NCBI GenBank assembly: GCA_030592655.1
Contig: JAUVIQ010000201.1
Location: forward strand, 1-5,282
Length of the DNA stretch: 5,282 nt
Origin: Planctomycetales bacterium
GTDB lineage: Bacteria; Planctomycetota; Phycisphaerae; SM23-33
Reading direction: 5' to 3'
In this document: in pieces, positions 1-5,224 of the stretch
Layout of the letters: each line of letters begins with the position of its first letter
How positions within the stretch are numbered: position 1 is the stretch's first letter
Notes under the pieces: generated by a model
What the model saw: the letters and a program-made list of their open reading frames with translations, nothing else
The model's database searches: none
Told to the model about the DNA's origin: nothing
Position numbers and translations under genes: made by a program

Positions 1-1004
1 CACCGGTAACGCACTCGCTTCCGACGCTGGCGATTAACGCCGTCAACATGATAGCCGCCGGTAATTCGCTGGTGGTAAATCCGCATCCGGGCGGTAAAAA
101 CATCGCCGCATACGGCGCAAAACTCTTCAACCAGGCGATTTACGAAAAACTCGGTATCGACAATCTCATTTGCGTCATCACCACGCCGACGCTGGAAACC
201 GCGAACCGGATATTTACGCATTCGGACATCCGCCTGCTTGCAGTAACCGGCGGGCCCGGCGTGGTGGCGGCGGCCCAGAAGTGCGGCAAGCGCGCCATTT
301 GCGCCGGACCCGGAAATCCCCCGGTCGTCGTCGATGCGTCAGCCGACCTGGACAACGCCGCACGCTGCATCATCGAAGGCGCATCTTACGACAACAATCT
401 CCTATGCCTGGCCGAGAAGGAAGTGTTCGTCGTAGCCGAGGTTTTCGACGCGATGATGGTCGCGATGGAACGGGCGGAGGCGTTCCGCCTGACGCGGGAG
501 CAGATGGACGAACTGGCGAAAATCTGCATCGAGCATGGCAAAAATGGCGGGCATCCGGTCGCCGGCAAGAAATTCGTCGGGGCCGAGCCGCAGGTAATTG
601 CCCAGCAGATCGGCGTGAGCATCCCGCCGGACTGTCGGCTGCTCTTCGGCGAAACCGGCTCGGACAGCCCGTTCGTCCAGGCAGAGCAGATGATGCCGGT
701 CCTTCCGTTCGTGCGATGCGAAAGTTTCGAGCAGGCGGTCGAGTACGCCCGCCAGGCAGAGCACGAATTCGGGCACACGGCGATTATCCACTCGAAGTTA
801 GTGGGCAACATGACCTACATGGGCAAGGCGATGGACACGACGCTCTATATAAAGAACGGCCCGTCGGCAGCGGGCAACGGAGCGGGCGGGGAAGGCTACG
901 GTAACTTCTCCATCGCCTGCGCCACCGGCGAAGGCGTCGTAACACCAATGACCTTCACCCGCCTCCGACGATGCACAATGGTCGATGACCTGAGGATTAT
1001 TTAG
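1..1004 (+). CDS. CoA-acylating aldehyde dehydrogenase (PduP/EutE-like), 5' end outside window
   Basis: Partial gene. The frame is open from base 3, ahead of the first Met codon at 48, and the residues read there (PVTHSLPTLAINAVNM) match the conserved N-P-T region of PduP/EutE enzymes, so that Met is internal. About 333 residues are visible of a family usually 450-500 long; any N-terminal targeting helix is out of view. Numbering from Met48, the nucleotide-binding stretch TGGPGVVAAA is near 67-76 and the catalytic cysteine is Cys120 (bases 405-407) in SYDNNLLCLAEKE, the signature of the acylating type. The C-terminus (FTRLRRCTMVDDLRI) is also typical and looks complete. Family role: NAD- and CoA-dependent oxidation of an aldehyde to acyl-CoA inside a microcompartment. 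With a fuculose-phosphate-type aldolase downstream, the likely substrate is L-lactaldehyde, giving lactyl-CoA (inference). It is the first visible gene of a co-directional operon. Confidence 0.95.
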   Translation, partial: PVTHSLPTLAINAVNMIAAGNSLVVNPHPGGKNIAAYGAKLFNQAIYEKLGIDNLICVITTPTLETANRIFTHSDIRLLAVTGGPGVVAAAQKCGKRAICAGPGNPPVVVDASADLDNAARCIIEGASYDNNLLCLAEKEVFVVAEVFDAMMVAMERAEAFRLTREQMDELAKICIEHGKNGGHPVAGKKFVGAEPQVIAQQIGVSIPPDCRLLFGETGSDSPFVQAEQMMPVLPFVRCESFEQAVEYARQAEHEFGHTAIIHSKLVGNMTYMGKAMDTTLYIKNGPSAAGNGAGGEGYGNFSIACATGEGVVTPMTFTRLRRCTMVDDLRII

Positions 1005-1007
1005 AAG

Positions 1008-1098
1008 AAGGTAATTCGTAATTGGTAATTCGTAATTGGTCAAAAAAAACCTGATACCTAATTACGATTTACGATTTACGAATTACCAATTACGAATC
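1008..1098. repeat. Opposed heptamer repeats forming a 22-bp inverted repeat
   Basis: The 128-bp gap between the dehydrogenase and the first BMC-P gene is mostly short repeats. On the left, 7-bp units of the form ttSgtaa run from 1015 to about 1042. On the right, units of the form ttacSaa/ttacgat run from 1062 to 1096. Because the two arrays are reverse complements, bases 1014-1035 and 1076-1097 form a perfect 22-bp inverted repeat with a 40-base loop that includes a run of eight A (1042-1049). A transcript could fold into a long A+U-rich hairpin inside the operon. No U-tract follows the right arm, so it is not a standard intrinsic terminator. Short open frames here (e.g. from 1036) are repeat translation and are not called. 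Confidence 0.9.
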
Positions 1099-1132
1099 AG
1101 TTACATAACAGATAGCACAGCGAGTCTGGAAC

Positions 1133-1396
1133 ATGTTCATAGCAGTGGTAGAAGGCAACGCGGTTTCGACGATAAAGCATCCCTCGATGCGGGGATGGCG
1201 TCTGCTGGTAGTCCAGCCGATTGATTTGGCTGGCAAGCCCGACGGCGATCCGCTGCTGGCGATTGATTTGCTCGGCGCAGGTTACGGCAGCAAGGTTCTC
1301 ATCAGCAACGACGGCAAAGGCGCGCGCGAAATGGTCGGCGACACCAACTCGCCCGTCCGCTGGGCTGTTATAGGAATTCTCGATCATCAGGAATGA
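1133..1396 (+). CDS. BMC-P shell vertex protein (EutN/CcmL family), first copy
   Basis: An 87-residue protein, the usual size of the EutN/CcmL/PduN family, whose pentamers cap the vertices of microcompartment shells. Family marks visible: the opening strand and basic turn (VVEGNAVSTIKHPSMRG, residues 5-21), the core LLVVQPIDLAGKPDGDPLLAID, the pore-region glycine motif LLGAGYGSKVLIS, and the closing strand WAVIGILD. The ATG at 1133 places the first strand exactly where family members begin; the ribosome site ahead of it is weak (no clear GGAGG), and the spacer repeats lie just upstream. The next gene starts 5 bp after the stop. In the planctomycete pvm locus several distinct BMC-P genes occur (recalled as pvmH, pvmK and pvmM); this copy would fit pvmK by order, but I cannot confirm that by alignment. 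Confidence 0.95.
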   Translation: MFIAVVEGNAVSTIKHPSMRGWRLLVVQPIDLAGKPDGDPLLAIDLLGAGYGSKVLISNDGKGAREMVGDTNSPVRWAVIGILDHQE

Positions 1397-1401
1397 AATA
1401 A

Positions 1402-2232
1402 GTGGATACCGAACTGGTCAATAAGATTACCGAGCAGGTGATAGAAGCCCTTGGGCGGCAAGGGGATGGGACGCAACCCGAAACCCCGCTACCGAAAACA
1501 CAAGAACCGACGGAACGCAGTCCGTCGGCTTTGGGAACCCGCACGGTATCGAGAGTTTTTATTACCGTTGATGATTTAACCCAACGATTGGTCGGTAGTA
1601 ACGGCGGTGTCATCGAACTGTCGCACAATGAGTTCCTCACACCCGCCGCCGTCGATCTTGCAGAAGCGAAACACATTACAATCTCTAAAGCAGAACGGGA
1701 TACCGGAATACCGGCCTTCGGCTCTGAGGCTCAGGCTCGAAGAGAGGACCGGAATACCGGAATACCGGAAGAACAGAAGAAGGATTCAAGCCAAACACCA
1801 AACACAACCACAATCGGGCTTGTTATCGACAGGCCTGACGAGAAGGTGCGAAGCATTACCGGCTCGCTGTCGCGCGGCGGGATTGGTTTTTCGCGCTTCG
1901 ACGAATCGTCCTGCTGGATGGAGAACCTCCGGTCGATGTGCCGGGATGTCGTTTCGGGCGGGCTTGTCGCGGGCGTGGCGGTACTGCCTTACGCAGCCGA
2001 TGCGATGGTGCTGGCCAATAAGATTACTGGCATCCGCGCCGTTCAGGGCACGCGCCTCGGAAGCGTCCAGGCCGGTCTTCGCCACTTCGGCGCGAACGTC
2101 CTGATACTCGAACACGCCTTCTCAACGTTCCACGAAATGTGCACAATGATACGCGAATTTACAAATAATCGCGCCGATCAGGTTACTTCCGGCGTTCTTC
2201 TGGAAGCGATAGGCAGAGAAGAAAGGTCGTAA
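1402..2232 (+). CDS. RpiB/LacA/LacB-like domain protein with N-terminal targeting helix; probably not an active isomerase
   Basis: A 276-residue protein starting at GTG, chosen because a good AGGAA site (1389-1393) lies 8 bases upstream and the helix begins at once. Order of parts: residues 1-18 amphipathic helix (LVNKITEQVIEAL) resembling BMC encapsulation peptides; 19-48 Pro/Thr-rich linker; 49-96 a small segment with VDDL and FLTPAAVDLAEAKHITI, similar to a TP-x-A-x-D-x-A segment seen in several BMC accessory proteins (inference); 97-136 a charged linker built on a DNA repeat; 137-270 an RpiB-like domain. The best match to RpiB is ANKITGIRAV (205-214) and RHFGANVL (227-234). Aligned to E. 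coli RpiB, the catalytic Cys66 falls on Leu195, the GTGVG loop on PYAAD, and the N-terminal Asp-His pair is absent; only the later His (His228) is kept. It lies between two shell genes, so a cargo, scaffold or regulatory role is more likely than ribose-5-phosphate isomerisation. Such RpiB-like genes are known in planctomycete BMC loci. Confidence 0.85.
   Translation: MDTELVNKITEQVIEALGRQGDGTQPETPLPKTQEPTERSPSALGTRTVSRVFITVDDLTQRLVGSNGGVIELSHNEFLTPAAVDLAEAKHITISKAERDTGIPAFGSEAQARREDRNTGIPEEQKKDSSQTPNTTTIGLVIDRPDEKVRSITGSLSRGGIGFSRFDESSCWMENLRSMCRDVVSGGLVAGVAVLPYAADAMVLANKITGIRAVQGTRLGSVQAGLRHFGANVLILEHAFSTFHEMCTMIREFTNNRADQVTSGVLLEAIGREERS
1507..1528. repeat. Small inverted repeat inside a linker-coding region
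   Basis: Perfect 8-bp arms, ccgacgga (1507-1514) and tccgtcgg (1521-1528), with a 6-base loop, lying in the part that encodes the Pro/Thr-rich linker of the RpiB-like protein. It could be an mRNA hairpin, or chance in a lightly constrained stretch. No function is claimed. Confidence 0.6.
1698..1770. repeat. GGAATACC short repeats within the RpiB-like gene linker
   Basis: An 8-bp unit (ggaatacc) recurs at about 1704-1713 and again in tandem at 1750-1769, with the two clusters separated by about 35 bp. In frame they encode the repeated peptide (D/N)TGIP (residues 100-104 and 118-122) in the charged linker ahead of the RpiB-like domain. The frame stays open throughout. It resembles the short intergenic repeats elsewhere in the window in style, but sits inside a gene. 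Confidence 0.75.
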
Positions 2233-2538
2233 ATGCGAATCGCCAAGGTCATAGGAAATGTAACACTGAACTGCTCGATGAGCGAGGTCGTGCCGGGCAG
2301 TTTCCTGATTGTCCGGACCTGTAATCGCGGCACGCTCACCGGCGATAACGAAGGCAACGACGAGACGGTTGTGATGTACGACTGCCTGGGCGCGGGCGTC
2401 GGAGACATGGTCGGCCTGGTCGAGGGACGCGAAGCCACCGCACCGTTCTGGCCTACGAAAGTACCATACGACGCATACAACGCCTGCATTCTGGACACAG
2501 TCAACTTTCGACCCGTTCTCAGGGTAGGGGACAAATGA
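2233..2538 (+). CDS. BMC-P shell vertex protein (EutN/CcmL family), second copy
   Basis: A 101-residue second member of the EutN/CcmL family. It begins MRIAKVIGNVTLNCSMSEVVPGSFLIVRTC, then has MYDCLGAGVGDMVGLVEG, the family's glycine turn, and ends in the strand YDAYNACILDTVNF. It differs clearly from the first copy: it is longer, has an acidic insert (GDNEGNDE, about residues 37-44), and carries PFWPTKVPYDA before the last strand. The ATG follows the preceding stop with no gap, and AGAAAGG at 2220-2226 gives a good ribosome site. The stop overlaps the aldolase start, so the two should be translationally coupled. Distinct BMC-P paralogues in one locus are typical of PVM microcompartments; by order this would be pvmM (recalled nomenclature, unconfirmed). 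Confidence 0.95.
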   Translation: MRIAKVIGNVTLNCSMSEVVPGSFLIVRTCNRGTLTGDNEGNDETVVMYDCLGAGVGDMVGLVEGREATAPFWPTKVPYDAYNACILDTVNFRPVLRVGDK

Positions 2539-3536
2539 TGGTTAACGAATGGCAAATCAAGCAGCAGATATGCGACATCGGCAAGCGGATGTACGATCGC
2601 GGCTTCGTGGCTGCCAATGACGGAAATATATCTTTCCGCCTCGGTAACGGGAGATTCCTCTGTACGCCGACCGGCGTATCCAAAGGATTCCTGAAACCCG
2701 CCGACATCGCCGTGGTGGACGATAAGGGCGAACAACTGGAAGGGACGAAGCCGAGAACCTCCGAGATACTTCTGCACCTGGAAATCTACCACGAGATGCC
2801 GGAGATAAACGCCGTCTGCCATGCCCATCCCCCACACGCGACTGCCTTTGCGATCGCCGGAGTGGACCTGCCTTCAGGAATCCTGCCGGAGGTGGAAATA
2901 TTCATCGGACAGGTTCCGATAGCCGACTACGACACCCCCGGCAGTAAAAATTTCGCCGAGACCATCCTGCCACACCTGAAAAATAACGCGAACACGATCA
3001 TCCTTGCAAATCACGGAGTGGTAACCTGCGATAAGGACCTCCAGCAGGCATATTTCCACATCGAAACGCTGGAGACGTACTGCAATATCCTGCTGCTGTC
3101 CAGGCAGATCGGTCCTATTCGCTCGTTACCCGATACCAAGGTCCGCGAGTTGCTCGATATAAAGGAGGGGATGGGTATTTCCGATCCCCGGCTGGAATGT
3201 CTGCGAACGCATGAAACTAATCCGGAGGCGTGCGTCCTTGCCGGCAGCGATGAATTTCTGCGCGGTTTTTCGACGGTCGCCATCCCGCAGCACACGCCCG
3301 ACGCCGACGGCCACGGGCACGGTAACGGTATCGCCGGAACGCCCTCGCAGGCGGGTCAGCCCCAGCCGATGCCGGCATCGGAAAAACCGTTTCCATCCAC
3401 AGTCGCAGGCCGAAAAATTCTCGGCCCCGAAGGCCTGGGCTCCAGTTCCGATACCGTACGCAAACGGGCTACGGAAGACGAAATCGAACGACTCGTACAG
3501 GTCATAACCGACAAAATCGTGCAGGCATCAAGTTGA
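2535..3536 (+). CDS. pvmN: Class II aldolase (L-fuculose/L-rhamnulose-1-phosphate type) with C-terminal encapsulation peptide
   Basis: A 333-residue protein with an N-terminal aldolase domain (about 1-215) of the FucA/AraD zinc family and a long tail. The zinc and catalytic residues line up with E. coli FucA at a nearly constant offset: Glu77 (Glu73 in FucA), His96 and His98 in CHAHPPHATAFA (His92/94), and His160 in ILANHGVV (His155). Other family marks are ANDGNISFR (27-35) and TPTGVSKG. Residues 250-310 form a Gly/His/Pro/Ser-rich flexible linker, followed by a C-terminal amphipathic helix (DEIERLVQVITDKIVQA, 315-331), the arrangement expected of BMC cargo. Role by family: retro-aldol cleavage to DHAP and L-lactaldehyde, the first step inside the PVM organelle. 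The start overlaps the previous stop (ATGA at 2535); a second in-frame ATG at 2538 is an equally possible start. The symbol follows the planctomycete pvm locus, where pvmN is the aldolase. Confidence 0.93.
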   Translation: MMVNEWQIKQQICDIGKRMYDRGFVAANDGNISFRLGNGRFLCTPTGVSKGFLKPADIAVVDDKGEQLEGTKPRTSEILLHLEIYHEMPEINAVCHAHPPHATAFAIAGVDLPSGILPEVEIFIGQVPIADYDTPGSKNFAETILPHLKNNANTIILANHGVVTCDKDLQQAYFHIETLETYCNILLLSRQIGPIRSLPDTKVRELLDIKEGMGISDPRLECLRTHETNPEACVLAGSDEFLRGFSTVAIPQHTPDADGHGHGNGIAGTPSQAGQPQPMPASEKPFPSTVAGRKILGPEGLGSSSDTVRKRATEDEIERLVQVITDKIVQASS

Positions 3537-3554
3537 CACAAGGACAAACCGGCC

Positions 3555-4772
3555 ATGAAATCGCTGGACAAAAAACTCGCGGAAATTCATTCGGACCCGA
3601 ATTCCAATGCGTTCATTCTCGCCGACGCCAAGGATGCGGACATGGCCTTCGGTATGTCTGCGCCGGGCATAAGCCCCGAACATGACGACGGTCAATTCCG
3701 CTCGCTGGATGAGTACCGCGACCACATCCGCCGGAACGTTCGCCAGGGGCTGGTGGATATTATGCTCATGTCGGTCTCGTCCAACGAGATACTGACGATC
3801 CGCGAGCGGATATTCGACGGTTCGGACGTTACGCCCGCCATCCGCGCCAACGACACCACCGACATCCACGTCGCTCGCGGCGCGTCATATCCGCAGGTCC
3901 CGGCCAGACCTTTCCGCACCGCCCTTCTGGATCACGCACAGTGCGGCCAGGTCGGCTGCGATATCGAGGACCGCCACCTCGGCGCGAACCTGGGCCTGTT
4001 CAGCATGACATTCAACAACGACGTCAACCTGGACCGCGAAATGCTCGAAGCGTACAAGGCATTTCGCATCGAGGCGGAACAACGTGGCTTTCGCCATTTC
4101 CTCGAAGTCTTCACGCCCAACGCAATGGTCAATCCCATCGGGCAAGAGCAACTTGGCGGATTCCTCAACGATATGATCGCCCGCGCATTGGCGGGAGTAC
4201 CGTCGTCGGCCAGGCCTTTGTTCCTGAAAATCCCCTACCCCGGACCGGCGGCGATGGAAGAACTCGCCAGGTACGACCCGCACCTGGTGCCGGGAATCCT
4301 CGGCGGCTCGGCGGGGACGACTTACGACGCTTTCAAACTCCTCGCCGATGCAAGGGCGCACGGCGCAAAGGCCGCCTTGTTCGGAAGAAAGATCAACAAC
4401 GCCGAGCATCAACTTTCCTTCATCCAGTTCCTTCGTTGGATCGCCGACGGCGAAATCGCCCCGGAAGAAGCGACCAAAGCCTACCACGGCGTCCTGGACG
4501 GGCTGGGTATCCGCCCGCATCGAACTCTGGAAGAAGATATGCAACTGACCGGCGGCGTAACGAGTTACGGCTCTTCGGGAAGGACAATAAGCATCCCGCG
4601 GACGCCCGCCAAATCCGCCGTTGCCGGTTCCGAATCCGTCGCACCGACGGACGCCGACATCTCCTGGCCGACCAAATCCGACGGTCTGCCGGACTTCGCG
4701 AAGATGACACCACCACAACGCCTGGCATATCACCAGGCCCGCCTTAACGGTTCTCTCGACAGAGCAAATTAA
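3555..4772 (+). CDS. TIM-barrel protein of the DeoC/LacD-like aldolase superfamily, function unknown
   Basis: A 405-residue soluble protein with no signal peptide or membrane segment. An AAGGA site (3540-3544) lies 10 bases before the ATG, 18 bp after the aldolase stop, so it belongs to the same operon. The C-terminal half of the barrel resembles class I aldolases of the DeoC/LacD/DhnA group: a strand ending in Lys225 (PLFLKIPYPG) where the Schiff-base lysine is expected, then ILGGSAGTT (248-256) and AALFGRKI (273-280), which look like the two phosphate-binding loops. Earlier segments include DVTPAIRANDTTDIHVARG (91-109) and CGQVGCDIEDRHLGANLG (130-147), with several conserved-looking His/Asp/Cys. 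After residue 335 comes a Ser/Pro-rich linker and a tail, PDFAKMTPPQRLAYHQARL (379-397), that could be a short helix for binding or targeting. The superfamily placement rests on motifs only. It may act on a phosphorylated sugar or on DHAP from the neighbouring aldolase (inference). Confidence 0.88.
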   Translation: MKSLDKKLAEIHSDPNSNAFILADAKDADMAFGMSAPGISPEHDDGQFRSLDEYRDHIRRNVRQGLVDIMLMSVSSNEILTIRERIFDGSDVTPAIRANDTTDIHVARGASYPQVPARPFRTALLDHAQCGQVGCDIEDRHLGANLGLFSMTFNNDVNLDREMLEAYKAFRIEAEQRGFRHFLEVFTPNAMVNPIGQEQLGGFLNDMIARALAGVPSSARPLFLKIPYPGPAAMEELARYDPHLVPGILGGSAGTTYDAFKLLADARAHGAKAALFGRKINNAEHQLSFIQFLRWIADGEIAPEEATKAYHGVLDGLGIRPHRTLEEDMQLTGGVTSYGSSGRTISIPRTPAKSAVAGSESVAPTDADISWPTKSDGLPDFAKMTPPQRLAYHQARLNGSLDRAN

Positions 4773-4850
4773 TCCCGCCCCCGAAAGTGCCGACGCTAAA
4801 TGCAGGACTCGTGTCGGCGTTGTGATTACTGCGCCGGCAGGGAACAAAAG

Positions 4851-4970
4851 CGGGCCGAAACGGGCCGAAACGGGCCAATTCGGAACGATTGGGAACGATT
4901 GGGAACGATTCGGAACGATTGGGAACGATTGGGGCCAATTGGGAACGATACGGGCCGATTCGGGCCAATT
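4851..4970. repeat. 10-bp tandem repeat array, 12 units
   Basis: Twelve consecutive 10-bp units fill 4851-4970 with no insertions or deletions. The consensus is roughly SGGRMCSATT. Two recurring versions alternate: one with ggaacgatt (4881-4930, and again near 4941) and one with gggcc (4851-4880, 4931-4940, 4951-4970). Variation is by substitution only. As 10 is not a multiple of 3, the array is read in all three frames in turn, giving a 10-residue repeating peptide in several overlapping open frames on both strands, which explains the long spurious frames here. Confidence 0.95.
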
Positions 4971-5084
4971 GCAAAATGCGTAAGTCTTTTGCGGACAAGC
5001 AGTTGCGTATTTCGGGGTCGTTTTTTCGTCCATTTTAAAAAAATCGCCTTTGCCTATCTTGCCTAAACGGCCCAAGTTGCCATT

Positions 5085-5132
5085 GAGTTGACTGGTTGAT
5101 TGGTTCATCTGTTCTTCTGTTCTTCTGTCTGT
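5085..5132. repeat. 8-bp tandem repeat array, about five to six units
   Basis: Octamers in register from 5093: tggttgat, tggttcat, then ctgttctt twice (5109-5124) and ctgtctgt. A diverged unit may precede them at 5085-5092. The array is T-rich on this strand and degenerate, and lies directly before the 7-bp array. Confidence 0.75.
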
Positions 5133-5135
5133 TTT

Positions 5136-5170
5136 CCCAAGTCCCAAGTCCCAAATCCCTAGTCCCTATG
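5136..5170. repeat. 7-bp tandem repeat array, five units
   Basis: Five heptamers in exact register: cccaagt twice (5136-5149), then cccaaat, ccctagt and ccctatg, decaying toward the right. Same unit length as the heptamers in the 1008-1098 spacer but an unrelated sequence. Confidence 0.85.
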
Positions 5171-5184
5171 TCATCTATATAAAC

Positions 5185-5224
5185 TTTTGCGTTCGCGTTT
5201 GCGCGCGCAAACGCGAACGCAAAA
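5185..5224. repeat. Perfect 40-bp palindrome
   Basis: Bases 5185-5204 and 5205-5224 are exact reverse complements with no spacer; the centre is gcgc|gcgc and the ends are tttt and aaaa. The pairing stops at 5184/5225 (c opposite c). The outer ends are T then A, the reverse of an intrinsic terminator, which needs T after the stem, so a simple terminator reading in either direction is not supported. It could be a cruciform-forming site, a dimer protein-binding site or a dispersed repeat. Confidence 0.93.

Noticed and set aside
386..811. Antisense frames within the aldehyde dehydrogenase
   Set aside because: The + strand frame carries the full family signature; the antisense products show none.
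1036..1224. 62-codon + strand frame starting in the spacer repeats
   Set aside because: Its first third is heptamer-repeat translation and the rest overlaps the BMC-P gene in another frame.
1607..2104. 165-codon + strand frame inside the RpiB-like gene
   Set aside because: Out-of-frame shadow with Arg/Ser/Pro-rich composition; the main frame encodes the helix, linker and RpiB motifs continuously.
4789..4818. Possible terminator after the last gene
   Set aside because: Only a 6-bp stem (gccgac/gtcggc) with an 18-base loop and no following T-run.
4744..5066. Short open frames on both strands across the decamer array
   Set aside because: They consist mainly of translated repeat units; a stop-free 10-bp repeat opens several frames automatically.
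3885..5147. 420-codon open frame on the - strand
   Set aside because: It is antisense to the last gene and then runs through the 10-bp array, whose repeats contain no stop in this direction. The predicted protein has a repetitive middle and no recognisable domain, while the + strand gene has clear conserved motifs.
1698..5170. CRISPR array
   Set aside because: The repeats are 7-10 bp and directly tandem, with no unique spacers of regular length and no cas genes.
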